64,000 nt of DNA from Leifsonia xyli subsp. cynodontis DSM 46306 (GCF_000470775.1 NC_022438.1:992001-1056000); one strand, 5' to 3'. Shown: positions 7,832 through 20,250, counted from the stretch's first letter. Program-made: numbers and translations. The notes: generated from the letters alone by a model not told the origin.

Positions 7832-10410
7832 ATGCTCGTCCGAGTGAAGGCCATCCGTAGAATCACCGTCCGCGCTGTCCTCCCCGACGCCCTCTCCGCG
7901 CTCGAGGAGATCGCCGGCAACCTGCGCTGGTCCTGGCACGAGCCCACCAGGGAGCTGTTCGCCCGGATCGCGCCGGAGCTCTGGCAGGAGGTGGGGCACG
8001 ATCCGATCGCTCTGCTCGCTTCGGTCGACCCGGCGAGACTGGCGGAGCTGGGGGAGGACCCGGGCTATGTCGACAGGGCGGAGCGCATCCGCGACGATCT
8101 GCGTGCCTACCTCCGCGACCCGCGCTGGTATCACTCGCTGGGGGAGTCGGCGCCGAAGACGATCGCCTATTTCTCGCCCGAGTTCGGCATCGCCGCTGCG
8201 CTGCCGCAGTACTCGGGCGGCCTCGGCATCCTCGCCGGAGACCACCTCAAGGCGGCCAGCGATCTCGGCGTGCCGCTTGTCGGCGGCGGGCTGTTCTATC
8301 GGTCGGGCTACTTCTCGCAGGCGATCACCGCGGACGGTTGGCAGCTGGAGCGCTATCCCGTGCTCGACCCCGATGGGCTGCCCCTGAGCGTGCTGCGGAA
8401 CCCGGACGGCACGCCGGTGCAGATCACGCTGGCTCTTCCGGAGGGCGAGCTGCACGCCTGCGTGTGGCAGGCCGCGGTCGGGCGCGTGCGGCTGCTGCTC
8501 GACACCGACATCCCGGAGAACGTGGAGAATCTGCGTTCGGTCACCGACCGGCTCTACGGCGGCAGCGGCGAGCACCGGCTGTTACAGGAGCTGCTGCTCG
8601 GGATCGGCGGGGTGCGCGCAGTGAAAGCGTGGACGGAGCTGACCGGGGCGGCGGAGGCGGATGTGTTCCACACGAACGAGGGACACGCCGGCTTCCTCGG
8701 TCTCGAACGCATCTCGGACCTCGTCGGCGAGGGGTTGGGCTTCGAGGAGGCCCTGCAGGTCGTTCGCGCGGGGACCGTGTTCACCACGCACACGCCCGTT
8801 CCGGCGGGCATCGACCGGTTCGACCGGACGCTGGTGCAGCGCTTCTTCTCCGCCCCCCTCCTGCCCGGGCTCGACGCCCAGCGGATTCTCGCCCTCGGCG
8901 CCGAGGATTATCCGGGAGGCTCGCCCGATGTGTTCAACATGGCGGTGATGGGTCTGCGCCTCGGCCAGCACGCGAACGGGGTGTCGCGATTGCACGGCCA
9001 GGTCAGCCGCAAGATGTTCGCCGGCCTCTACCCGGGCTTCGACAGCCAGGAGGTTCCGATCGACTCGGTCACCAACGGCGTCCATGCCCCCACCTGGACG
9101 GACCCGATGCTCCGCGCGCTCGCCGTGGAGAAGCTCGGCACCGACGACACCACGCACGCCGACTGGGCGAATGCGGGCGCGTTGAGCGACGCCGACCTCT
9201 GGGGTGTCCGCGGCCGGATGCGCGGTCAGCTCGTGCAGGACGCCCGGCGCCGCCTGGCCGCCGCCTGGGAGGAGCAGAACCCGGGCGGCGCCGCACCGGC
9301 GTGGATGGCCTGCCTGCTCGACCCGGACGTCCTCACGATCGGCTTCGCCCGCCGCGTCCCGACCTACAAGCGCTTGACGCTCATGCTGCACGACCCCGAG
9401 CGGCTGAAGGGCATCCTGCTCCACGCCGAGCGGCCGGTGCAGTTCGTGATCGCCGGCAAGTCGCATCCCGCCGACGACGAAGGCAAGCGTCTCATCCAGA
9501 AGCTCGTGCAGTTCGCCTCCGAGCCCGAGATCCGCGCCCGCATGGTGTTCCTTCCGGACTACGACATCGGCATGGCGCAGCTGCTCTACCCCGGCACCGA
9601 TGTGTGGCTGAACAATCCGTTGCGGCCGCTGGAGGCGTGCGGCACCTCGGGTATGAAAGCGGCCCTCAACGGCGCTCTCAACCTGTCCATCTGGACGGCT
9701 GGTGGAACGAGTTCTTCGACGGCGAGAACGGCTGGGCGATCCCGTCCGCGGACGCGGCCGGCGACGGCGCCGAGCGCGATGCGCTCGAGGCCGAGGCTCT
9801 GTACGACCTCATCGAGCACCAGATCGCACCGCGGTTCTACGATCGCGGCGCCGACGGAGTGCCGACTCGCTGGGTCGCGCAGATTCGTCACACTCTCGCC
9901 ACGCTCTCGTCACCGCTGAGCGCGGAGCGCATGGTTTGAGAGTATGTCGAGCGGCTGTACATCCCGGCCGCGGCGAACGAGAAGCGTTTGAGCGAGGACG
10001 GCTTCCGGGATGCGCGGCTGCTCGCCGGGTGGAAGCAGCGGGTGCGCGCGGCCTGGCCGGGGGTGGATGTCGTCCACGTCGACGCCAGTGGACTGGACGC
10101 CGTGCCCCAGGTCGGGGACGAGCTTCACCTCCGCGCCCTCGTCTGCCTGGGCGGGCTCGCCCCGGACGATGTCGAGGTGCAGCTCGTCTCGGGTCGCAGC
10201 CACGACGGCGATGAGCTGACCGACGTCCGCTACCAGCGGCTGGAGCTCGACGACAGCATTCCCGGCGCCGATCCCTCGGCCGCCCGCGAGTTCGCGGGCA
10301 CCGCCACGCTCACCTGGGCGGGATCGTTCGGCTACACCGTGCGGGTGGTGCCGGTGAACGGCCTGCTGCTGTCCCCGGCGGAGCTGGGACTGGTCGCGCT
10401 CGCGGAGTAG
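7832..10410 (+). pseudogene. glgP: Alpha-glucan phosphorylase, broken by a frameshift and a stop
   Basis: From ATG 7832 the frame encodes a GT35 glycogen phosphorylase of the short actinobacterial type (FSPEFGIAAALPQYSGGLG, FTTHTPVPAGIDRF, PTYKRLTLML). At about 9691 the frame changes: LNLSI is followed in the original frame by nonsense, while DGWWNEFFDGENGWAIP continues in another frame. One C missing from the Leu codon of ILDGWW explains this. The second frame then meets TGA at 9937-9939 (after SAERMV), beyond which EYVERLYIPAA continues in frame to a normal end at 10410. Two independent lesions make loss of function likely. The truncated product would lack the C-terminal part of the catalytic region. 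Confidence 0.88.
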
Positions 10411-10990
10411 GGCGAGCGCTCGCGTCCCACTTCGGGAACAGCTCGTGCCCTCCGGGCGGGAAGGCGGTCGGGGGGCTCTTCCGCCGGCGCGCGCGGACCG
10501 CGTTCCACAGGCCGTGGACATCGCCCCAGAAGAGCGGGCTCATGACCGCGATGCGGAATGCGGAGCCGCTGGCCCAGAACTCGACGCGATACGCATCCTC
10601 CGTGACCGCCCAGAGCGAGAATCCGCCGTGCAGCATCCGGAGCTCGCTCGTCCAGGCATGGGCTTCGGCGACCGCTCGGGCCCGGTGGAGCGCGGCGGCC
10701 GAGGACGAGGCCGCAGCGAACTCCCGGCTGTCGGTGAGATAGTAGCTGTTCTCGACGTTCCCGCCCGGGAGAGCGCTGTGGGCGCCTCCCGCATAGTTGC
10801 TGATCGGGAACGGGGCGTCGCGGCCCCCCGCCCACACTCCGCTGGTGAAGGTCTGCTGGGCATCGCGGAGGAGCTGCTGGAGCCGCCCATAGCGGTCGGC
10901 GCACAGCGCGTACTGGACAGCGAGACCCCATCGGCGGACATCCGCGAGGGTGAGCCCTCCCGCGTCCGCGGCCTCGGACTGAGCCGTCAT
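10310..10990 (-). CDS. Hypothetical protein, tail overlapping the glgP remnant
   Basis: I do not recognise this 226-residue protein. The ATG at 10990 is preceded by GGGGGAG, about 7 bases away. The first 180 residues look like genuine globular protein (LTLADVRRWGLAVQYALCAD, VEFWASGSAFRIAVMSPLFW). The last 45 residues are Pro/Arg/Ala-rich and lie antisense to the 3' end of glgP. This suggests that the natural stop codon was lost and the frame runs on into its convergent neighbour, or that the tail is a shadow. No signal peptide or membrane segment is evident. Confidence 0.6.
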   Translation of the reverse strand: MTAQSEAADAGGLTLADVRRWGLAVQYALCADRYGRLQQLLRDAQQTFTSGVWAGGRDAPFPISNYAGGAHSALPGGNVENSYYLTDSREFAAASSSAAALHRARAVAEAHAWTSELRMLHGGFSLWAVTEDAYRVEFWASGSAFRIAVMSPLFWGDVHGLWNAVRARRRKSPPTAFPPGGHELFPKWDASARPTPRARPVPAPPGTAAGRSPAPPARCSRTIPPR

Positions 10991-11140
10991 CCTGTCACTC
11001 CCCCAGAGCGCCGCCCCCGCGACGCGCGCAGAATATCGGTGCAAACATATCACGCTGGCGACCGGCGACGGCCGGATCGGGAGATCAGCGCTGTCTGACG
11101 GCGCCGGTTCTGCGTTCGGCGGCGGCGGTGCGTCCGCCTC

Positions 11141-13229
11141 TCAGGCCAGCGTCTCCACGCGCGGGCCGTTCGCGCGGTACAATTGCATCGAGGCGCCCTC
11201 GACGAGACGTTTCGCGCCCAGGGCGAACTCGGTCCCGTCCTCCTCGACGGGGACGTCTGTCGCGCTGTCCCAGAGCAGCCGGTACGAGGTCACACCCGGT
11301 ACGACGGGAAGCGACACCTCCACCTCGTCCTCGACGCCGTGGACGACCAGGAGGATGCGGTTGAACTCCTCTGTGTCCGGGGTGGAGGCGGCGAGGTATT
11401 GCAGGGTGCGGTTCTCGGGCGAGTTCCAGTCGGAGTCGTCCATGAGGGCGCCGCCGGCGTCGTACCAGTCCATGTGGCTGGAGTTTGGCGTGGTCTCGCC
11501 GGACACCGCGAAGCGGCCGGGGCGCAGCGCCGGATTGGTGCGGCGGAGCTCGAGCAGACGCTTGGTGGCGCTGTGCATCTCGCGCTGTTCGCGGGTGCGC
11601 AGCCAGCTCAGCCAGGTGAGCCCGCTGTCGTGACAATAGGCGTTGTTGTTGCCGCGCTGGCTGCGTCCGAACTCGTCCCCGGCGGTGATCATCGGGACCC
11701 CGGCCGAGAGCAGCAGCGTTCCCATGAGGTTGCGGGCGGCCTTGCGCCGGTCCCGGAGGATGCGCTCGTCCGCCGTCGGACCCTCGACGCCGTGGTTGAA
11801 TGAGCGGTTGCTGTCGGAGCCGTCCCGGTTGTCTTCCCCATTGCCGAGATTGTGCTTGACGTCGTAGGCGGTCAGATCGGCCATCGTGAAGCCGTCGTGC
11901 GCGGTCACGAAGTTGACCGAGGCGAGCGGCCCGCGTTCGGGCGAGAAGGTGTTGGAGGAGCCGGCCAGACGGGTCGCGAAACCGCCGATTCCGATCGGAG
12001 CCTGGCCGTTGCGACGGGCCTCGGCGATGTCGGCGAGCCAGAAACTGCGAACCCGGTCGCGATAGCGGTCGTTCCACTCCGACCAGCCGGCCCTCCCGGA
12101 CGAAGCACCGGGAAAGTTGCCCGTCTGCCAGCCGCCCAGGCCGACATCCCACGGCTCGGCGATCAGTTTCGCATCCTGGAGGAGCGGATCGTCCAGGATC
12201 GCGCGCAGGAGCGGATGCTCGCGGTCGAACGCGCCATCGGGTCCGCGTCCGAGCGTCGTGGCGAGGTCGAAGCGGAAGCCGTCGATCTGCACCATGCCCG
12301 CCCGGTAGCGCAGCGAGTCCAGGATGAGCCGTTGCGGAGCTTTGCGGCCGAAGTCGACAGTGTTGCCGCATCCTGTGACGTCGATGTACGTGCCGCCGCC
12401 GTCCTGACGGTAGTAAGTCGCGTTGTCGATGCCGCGGAAGGAGGTGCGCGGCCCGCCCAGACCCTCCTCGGCGGTGTGGTTGTACACGACATCGAGAATG
12501 ACCTCGATGCCCGCCTGGTGCAGCAGCTTCACCATTCCCTTGAACTCGGCGAGTACCGCGTCTGGACCTGCCGCCTGCGCCGGCCGGGAGGCGTAAGGAG
12601 CGTGCGGACTGAAGAAGTTCAGGGTGTTGTAGCCCCAGTAGTTCGTCAGGCCCTGCCGGAGGAGCCGCTGCTCGGAGACGAACGCCTGCACCGGCAGCAG
12701 TTCGACCGCGGTGATGCCGAGATCCTTCAGATAGCCGATGGTCGATTCGTGAGCCAGCCTGCATAGGTGCCGCGCAGCTCCTCCGGGACCTCCGGGTTCA
12801 GCCGGCTGAGGCCGCGCACATGCGCTTCGTAGACGACGGTGCGGTCCAGCGGCACGCCCGGTTTGCCGACCCCGCCCCAGTCGAAGCCGTCGTCGACCAC
12901 GCTCGAGCGCCATTCGTCCGCACCCACCCGCACCAGACCGCGCGCGTAGGGGTCCAGCAGCAGCGTCTCCGGGTTGAAGACGTTCTGCGGCGAGGCGGGA
13001 CCGGACACCCGGATGGCGTAGCGGCTGCCCGCCTGCAACGACCGGGAGCGCCCGGCCCAGACGTCGCCCGCCTCCTTCGTCATCGTCACGGTCTTGACAG
13101 CCAGTTCGGGTCCTTGGCGTCGAAGAGGCAGAGTTCCATCGCGTCGGCGTGCTCGGAGTAGACCCTCAGCTCGCCGCCCTGCGGTCCGATGCGGACGCCC
13201 AGCTCGCGGAGAGGATCGGCGGAGGTCAT
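11141..13229 (-). pseudogene. glgX: Glycogen debranching enzyme, two frameshifts
   Basis: The frame from ATG 13229 begins as a GlgX/TreX-type GH13 debranching enzyme (LRELGVRIGPQGGELRVYSE). It breaks at about 13093, after FDAKDPNWL, where one G appears missing. A second segment (VFNPETLLLDPYARG, VYEAHVRGLSRLNPEVPEEL) breaks at about 12757 after GTYAG, where one C appears missing. A third frame then runs uninterrupted to 11141 and carries all the catalytic motifs (VVYNHTAEEG, IDGFRFDLATTLG, KLIAEPWDVG, FVTAHDGFTMADL). GlgX normally removes limit-dextrin branches after phosphorylase action. With glgP also broken, both arms of glycogen breakdown visible here are inactivated. Confidence 0.88.
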
Positions 13230-13283
13230 GCGTCCTACAGTAGTGAACAGCAGTCGGTTAGCTGAGTGACAGGAGGAATCGCG

Positions 13284-14462
13284 GTGCCGGTCTACCTCGA
13301 TCACGCGGCCACCACGCCGCTGCGCCCCGAGGCCGCGGAGGCTCTGGTCGCGGCGCTCGGCGTCGTCGGGAACCCCGCCAGCATCCACAGCCAGGGCCAG
13401 CAGGCGCGCCGGATGCTGGAGGAGGCGCGCGAGACGGTCGCGGTGACGCTCGGCTGCGACCCGGTTGAGGTCATCTTCACCTCCGGCGGCACCGAAGCGA
13501 TCAACCTCGCGGTCAAAGGGATGTACTGGTCGCGGAACACGGGCCGCAAACGACCGCGCATCCTCGTCCCGGGCGGCGAGCACCACGCGACCACGGACAC
13601 GGTCGAGTGGCTGGAGCGGGCGGAGGGCGCGCGGCCCGAGTGGCTTCCGCTCGACGCGGCGGGCCGCATCCTTCCGCCGGAGCTCGAAGGCGGCGAGGAC
13701 ATCGCACTCCTCACTTTCCTCGCCGTCAACAACGAGGTCGGCACCGTGCAGCCCACCGCCGAACTCGTGGCGCGTGTCTGCGCGGCGGGGGTCCCGGCGC
13801 ATGTTGACGCGGTCTCCGCCTACGGTCACCTTCCGATCGACTTCGCCGCGCTCGGCGCCGACGCCCTGAGCGTCTCCGCCCACAAGATCGGCGGGCCGGT
13901 GGGCATCGGCGCGCTCGTGCTCGCCAGGACAGCCGCGGTCGTGCCGCTCCTGCACGGTGGTGGACAGCAGCGCCAGGTGCGCAGCGGCACACAGGACGTA
14001 GCGGCTGCGGTCGCCTTCGCGGCGGCCGCACGGGCGGCCGAGGCCGAGCGGGAGGCGGAGTCGGCGCGGCTGACGGCTCTGACGGCTCGGCTCGTCGCGG
14101 GCGTGCGGGCGGCGGTCCCGTCGGCGCGGCTGAGCGGTCCGGAGCCCGTGTCGGGGGAGCGGGTCGCCGGGAACGCGCACTTCGTGTTCCCGGGCGCGCA
14201 GGGCGACTCCCTGCTGTTCCTCCTCGACCGGGCCGGGGTGTCGGTGTCGACGGGCTCCGCCTGCACAGCCGGCGTCCCGGAGCCCTCGCCCGTTCTGCTC
14301 GCGATGGGCCGGAGCGAGACCGACGCCCGGAGCGCCCTGCGGTTCACCCTCGGGCGAACCTCGACCGCCGAGGATGTGGACGCCCTGCTCGCGGTCCTCC
14401 CGGATGTCTGCGCCCGGGCCACCCGCACGGGCCTCGCCGAGCGGGCGACCCGGCTCGTCTGA
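13284..14462 (+). CDS. iscS: Cysteine desulfurase (IscS/NifS family)
   Basis: This PLP enzyme takes sulfur from cysteine as a protein-bound persulfide. I chose GTG 13284 because AGGAGG lies 7 bases upstream and translation begins VPVYLDHAATTPLRPEA, the classic NifS start; the longer frame from 13266 would bury the ribosome site. The PLP lysine is in LSVSAHKIGGPVGIGALVL (about residue 201). The active-site cysteine is in VSTGSACTAG (about residue 327). The length of 392 residues is normal. mnmA lies 260 bases downstream on the same strand, with only one tiny gene between. This suggests the desulfurase supplies sulfur for tRNA 2-thiouridine, a frequent actinobacterial pairing. Confidence 0.93.
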   Translation: MPVYLDHAATTPLRPEAAEALVAALGVVGNPASIHSQGQQARRMLEEARETVAVTLGCDPVEVIFTSGGTEAINLAVKGMYWSRNTGRKRPRILVPGGEHHATTDTVEWLERAEGARPEWLPLDAAGRILPPELEGGEDIALLTFLAVNNEVGTVQPTAELVARVCAAGVPAHVDAVSAYGHLPIDFAALGADALSVSAHKIGGPVGIGALVLARTAAVVPLLHGGGQQRQVRSGTQDVAAAVAFAAAARAAEAEREAESARLTALTARLVAGVRAAVPSARLSGPEPVSGERVAGNAHFVFPGAQGDSLLFLLDRAGVSVSTGSACTAGVPEPSPVLLAMGRSETDARSALRFTLGRTSTAEDVDALLAVLPDVCARATRTGLAERATRLV

Positions 14463-14474
14463 TACAAAGGCAGG

Positions 14475-14660
14475 ATGAAACGGGATCTCATCACGGTTGA
14501 TGTCAAAACAAACAGCTTGCGCGACGCTGAGACGGCCCTGCGGCACGCTCTCGGCGCCTACAAGAATCCGAGAGTGGTCGCCCTGACCGCGGTCGGGCCG
14601 AACTGGTGGCAGTGGTCCTCGCGCATGCAGCTTCTCGCCGCGATCGAGTTCGACGACTGA
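14475..14660 (+). CDS. Small conserved-looking protein, unknown function
   Basis: A 61-residue product starts at ATG 14475, 12 bases after the desulfurase stop, with a purine-rich AAGGCAGG upstream. It reads as a compact alpha/beta sequence (DLITVDVKTNSLRDAETALR, then VVALTAVGPNWWQWSSR) with no Cys, signal peptide or membrane segment. Its position between iscS and mnmA suggests co-transcription. The stop codon lies inside a perfect 17-base tandem duplication, so the last few residues (EFDD) are encoded by repeat sequence. Confidence 0.7.
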   Translation: MKRDLITVDVKTNSLRDAETALRHALGAYKNPRVVALTAVGPNWWQWSSRMQLLAAIEFDD

Positions 14661-14675
14661 TCGAGTTCGACGACT
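14642..14675. repeat. 17-bp perfect tandem duplication at a stop codon
   Basis: The unit GATCGAGTTCGACGACT occurs twice back to back (14642-14658 and 14659-14675), followed by a further GATCG. The stop codon of the small upstream gene lies at the junction. This is a recent-looking duplication that leaves the protein unchanged. Confidence 0.95.
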
Positions 14676-14722
14676 GATCGCGTGCGGCGCTCGCCCAGCG
14701 GCGGCGGCGTAGGATTCTTCGG

Positions 14723-15823
14723 GTGAGGGTTCTGGCAGCGATGAGCGGCGGCGTCGACTCGGCCGTGGCTGCGGCGCGCGCGGTCGAAGCGGGGCACGAG
14801 GTGGTCGGGGTGCATCTGGCGCTGAGTCGGCTTCCCGGAACCCTGCGCACAGGCAGCCGCGGTTGCTGCACGATCGAGGACTCTATGGACGCGCAGCGCG
14901 CGGCGAACGTCATCGGCATCCCTTACTATGTCTGGGATTTCTCCGAGCGCTTCGCACTCGATGTCGTGGACGACTTCATCGCCGAGTACTCCGCGGGCCG
15001 CACCCCCAACCCGTGCATGCGCTGCAATGAGAAAATCAAGTTCGCCGCGCTGCTCGAGAAGGCGCTCGACCTCGGTTTCGACGCCGTGTGTACGGGACAC
15101 TACGCCAGCATCGTGACGGACGCCGACGGCAATCGCGAACTGCACCGGGCGAGCGCGTGGGCGAAGGATCAGTCGTATGTCCTCGGTGTGCTGACCGCTG
15201 ACCAGCTCGCACACGCGATGTTCCCGCTCGGTGCCACCGCCTCCAAGGCGGAGGTTCGGGCCGAGGCCGCCGCGCGGGGGCTGACGGTGGCGGCGAAACC
15301 GGACTCGCACGACATCTGCTTCATCCCGGACGGAGACACCCGCGGCTGGCTGGCCGAACGGGTGGGCGCCGAGACCGGAGACATCCTGGACCGCAGCGGG
15401 GCCCGGCTCGGAACGCACGAGGGCGCGCACGCGTACACCATCGGCCAGCGCAAGGGCCTGAACATCGGCTTCCCCTCGCCGGACGGTCGGCCGCGCTTCG
15501 TGCTCGAAGTGCGCCCGAAGGACAACACCGTCGTCGTCGGCCCGAAAGAGGCGCTGGACATCGCGGAGATCGCCGGCGCGCGGTACACCTGGGCGGGGAC
15601 GCCGCCCGCGTCCCCGGACACGCCGTTCGCGTGCGAGGTGCAGATCAGGGCGCACGCCGACCCGGTGCCCGCGGTGGCCCGGGTGGCTGGTGGTGAGCTC
15701 GTGATCCGTCCGGACGTCCCCCTCAACGGCGTCGCACCCGGGCAGACCGCCGTGGTGTACGTGGGGACCCGCGTCCTCGGCCAGACCACCATCGACCGCA
15801 CCGTCTCCGCCGTGCCGGCCTGA
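14723..15823 (+). CDS. mnmA: tRNA-specific 2-thiouridylase
   Basis: MnmA activates the wobble uridine of Lys, Glu and Gln tRNAs with ATP and inserts sulfur at position 2. The 366-residue protein shows the N-type ATP pyrophosphatase loop [13 protein letters not shown] near the start. It has a first catalytic cysteine in [12 protein letters not shown] (about residue 100) and a second in [15 protein letters not shown] (about residue 200), plus the GHYAS motif. The C-terminal beta-barrel region includes [12 protein letters not shown]. The start is GTG 14723. Sulfur is probably delivered from the cysteine desulfurase upstream. Confidence 0.95.
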   Translation: MRVLAAMSGGVDSAVAAARAVEAGHEVVGVHLALSRLPGTLRTGSRGCCTIEDSMDAQRAANVIGIPYYVWDFSERFALDVVDDFIAEYSAGRTPNPCMRCNEKIKFAALLEKALDLGFDAVCTGHYASIVTDADGNRELHRASAWAKDQSYVLGVLTADQLAHAMFPLGATASKAEVRAEAAARGLTVAAKPDSHDICFIPDGDTRGWLAERVGAETGDILDRSGARLGTHEGAHAYTIGQRKGLNIGFPSPDGRPRFVLEVRPKDNTVVVGPKEALDIAEIAGARYTWAGTPPASPDTPFACEVQIRAHADPVPAVARVAGGELVIRPDVPLNGVAPGQTAVVYVGTRVLGQTTIDRTVSAVPA

Positions 15824-15925
15824 CGCTGTCCTCTCTTGACGCTGTTCTGTCCTGACCCCGTGCCGGCTTGACGCTGTTTTGTCCTGACGCTGTTCTGTTC
15901 TGACCCCGTTCTGTCGGCTCTGCCC
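15822..15925. repeat. Degenerate short tandem repeats, GACGCTGTTYTGTCCTGAC type
   Basis: Immediately after mnmA, variants of TGACGCTGTTCTGTCCTGAC and TGACCCCGTTCTGT recur four to five times in about 100 bases. No reading frame uses them. They mark the left edge of a gene-free 480-base spacer before ligA. Confidence 0.7.
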
Positions 15926-15985
15926 GTCGACTCTGGGCCCTCTGCCCTGGCTGGCTCTGCTCCGACCCCTGTCTGTTTCCTCGCC

Positions 15986-16239
15986 CACTTCCCCGCAGCG
16001 AAGGGAGGAGAATCTCAGCCTTCTACCTCCAGGCTCCTCCCTTTCCTGCGACTCGCCGCGACCTGTGCTCGTCTCTTCTCCGTTTCCTGCGACTCCCCTG
16101 AGCTGTTCCCGTGCTTCTGCCGTCCCTGCCTCGGGGCGGAAATGGAGGACTTCTCGGCCGGAGCACCGGCGAGTCGCAGGAAACGGAGGAATCTCTGTGC
16201 GGGAGGCGTGGATTCTCCTCCCTTCGCTGCGGGGAGGTG
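15986..16239. repeat. Nested long inverted repeats in the mnmA-ligA spacer
   Basis: The outer arms at 15986-16014 and 16211-16239 are inverted copies matching at 28 of 29 positions. An inner pair, 16078-16095 and 16170-16187, is an 18-base perfect inverted repeat with core TTTCCTGCGACTC. A third copy of that core at 16042-16058 pairs perfectly with 16167-16183. The whole 250 bases could fold into a large branched hairpin. No credible coding sequence is present. Shared words such as TCTCCTCCCTT also occur in the spacer at 50.6-50.9 kb. Confidence 0.85.
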
Positions 16240-16307
16240 GAGCGTGGGCGGGCAGCCCGGCCGGTGGGGCGGGCATCGGGGTCGGGGGTCGTTTATATGC
16301 TTGCTGA

Positions 16308-18575
<2,268 letters not shown>

Positions 18576-18728
18576 CCCCTTGTTTTGTGGATAGGAAGCG
18601 ATTTCTCCCCGAGAAAAGGGGGTAGAACTTCCAGCCGGTCCTCAGCGGCTCCCTGGTAGAATCGAGGTGCGCGCTCGCCATTGCGCGTCTATGGGCTTGG
18701 CTCGCTCGTGGAGGGGGATTCGGAAAGA

Positions 18729-20081
18729 ATGCTGGTCGGCTTCGCAGCGTTCTCCTTCGTCGCCTCGGTTGTCTCAGGACCCACCGGGGCCGTCGGCGTT
18801 GCCTCAGGACTCCCGGCCCAGCTCACCGCAGGCCCGAGCGCCAGCCTCGTCGCGTCCGGCCTGTCGCCGGTCGGCGACCCCGCGAACTCGGGTTCCGTCC
18901 CCGGGGTGGTCCCAGCCGCCGTTCGCCCGTCGCTGCTGTCGAGCATCCAGACCGTCGATCCCGCGGCGCTTCCCGGCTTCCTGAGCGCTCACGCGGTGGA
19001 GGTCGACCAGATTCTCGCCCGTCCACCGGCCGCCGCCGATGTCGCCCAGCTCTGGAGGTTCCTCGACCCGGCCCGGCAATCGGCGCTGCTCCAGAGCGGT
19101 CCGCACCTGGTCGGCAATCTGGAGGGCATCCCCTACTCCGTCCGCGGGAAGGCGAACACGCTGGACCTGGGCCGCACGATCGCCTCGGCCGAGCGGCGGT
19201 TGCGCACCGAGCGAGGCAAATCCGAACGGATCGTCCTCCAACGCCGGCTGGACACGCTGGGCAATGTGAAAGCTGCGCTCGTCAGGAAAGACGGTGTCAA
19301 GCGCACCCTCGTCGCCCTGGACCCTGCCGGGGACGCCCGGGCGGTGATCGTGGTCGGCGATCTCAGCACGGCGTCGTATGTCAGCGTCCTCGTGCCGGGC
19401 ATGTACATGTCGGTCGGCGAGCAGATCGGGTCGTGGACGACGGTCGCGCAGGAACTCCACGACCGTCAGAGCGCGTACCTGAAGAGTCTTTCCGGCGGCC
19501 ACGGCGCTCCGGGCGTCGCGGTCGTCGCCTGGATCGGCTACCAGACCCCGGTCCTGATGAACATCGGCAGCCTGAAGCTCGCAGAACAGGGCGCGGACAG
19601 CCTGGGGCGGACGCTCGAGGGCATCCGCAGCCTCCGCGCGGGCGATCAGCCCTACCTCTGCGTGTTCGCGCACTCGTACGGCTCGACGGCCGCGCTGCTC
19701 GCTCTCGAGCGCCACACGGTGACGGTGGATGCGCTCGCCCTGATGGGTTCGCCGGGTTCCGACGCGCAGTCGGTCGAGGACCTCTCCGTCGCGAACGGCA
19801 ACGTCTACGTCGGCGAGGCGCCGATGGACCCGATCGTGGACAGCGCGTTCTTCGGTTCCGACCCGGGATCGCCCTTCTACGGCGCGCAGTCGATGGGGGT
19901 GGAGGGGGCGCTCGACCCGATCACGCACGAGACGCTCGCCGGCTCGAGCGGACACAACGAGTACTTCATGCCCGGCACGGAGTCCATGCGCAACCTGGCG
20001 ATGATCGGGATCGACAAGGGCGGGCTGGTCATCCCGGCGAGCGGCTCCCTCTCCTCGACGCAAGCCGTCCGGAACCGCTGA
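18729..20081 (+). CDS. Alpha/beta-hydrolase-like protein (DUF1023 type)
   Basis: The C-terminal half has an alpha/beta-hydrolase nucleophile elbow in the variant form CVFAHSYGSTAALLALE (about residue 325). It is preceded by GVAVVAWIGYQTPVL and followed by LALMGSPGSDAQ, an arrangement seen in DUF1023 hydrolases of actinobacteria. The N-terminal 150 residues are a less conserved helical region after a hydrophobic start (LVGFAAFSFVASVVSGPTGA) that may be a signal or membrane anchor. I prefer ATG 18729, with GAGGGGG upstream. A TTG at 18681 would add 16 residues. The substrate is unknown; the family is usually described as predicted esterases or lipases. Confidence 0.75.
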   Translation: MLVGFAAFSFVASVVSGPTGAVGVASGLPAQLTAGPSASLVASGLSPVGDPANSGSVPGVVPAAVRPSLLSSIQTVDPAALPGFLSAHAVEVDQILARPPAAADVAQLWRFLDPARQSALLQSGPHLVGNLEGIPYSVRGKANTLDLGRTIASAERRLRTERGKSERIVLQRRLDTLGNVKAALVRKDGVKRTLVALDPAGDARAVIVVGDLSTASYVSVLVPGMYMSVGEQIGSWTTVAQELHDRQSAYLKSLSGGHGAPGVAVVAWIGYQTPVLMNIGSLKLAEQGADSLGRTLEGIRSLRAGDQPYLCVFAHSYGSTAALLALERHTVTVDALALMGSPGSDAQSVEDLSVANGNVYVGEAPMDPIVDSAFFGSDPGSPFYGAQSMGVEGALDPITHETLAGSSGHNEYFMPGTESMRNLAMIGIDKGGLVIPASGSLSSTQAVRNR

Positions 20082-20250
20082 ACCGGTTTGGGGCGCGGAC
20101 CCGCTCGCGCTCGGCGCCGTCGCCTCATCGCCCGCGACCGGGCCGCGCCGGTGTCAGAGGGCGTGCCACGCGGTCAGCCGGCGGGGGACGCGGCTTGTCC
20201 GGGTGACCTTAGAATTGACGGTGTCCACCCAGAGAAGCTCACGGAGACGC

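Noticed and set aside
14558..16276. Reverse frame over mnmA and the repeat spacer
   Set aside because: Its repetitive sequence merely translates the short tandem repeats; mnmA on the other strand is certain.
15820..16300. CRISPR array
   Set aside because: Repeats are degenerate, of unequal spacing and partly inverted, with no unique spacers of constant length.
20190..20216. Sigma-70 promoter before gatC
   Set aside because: TTGTCC and TAGAAT are present but only 9 bases apart, too close for a functional pair.
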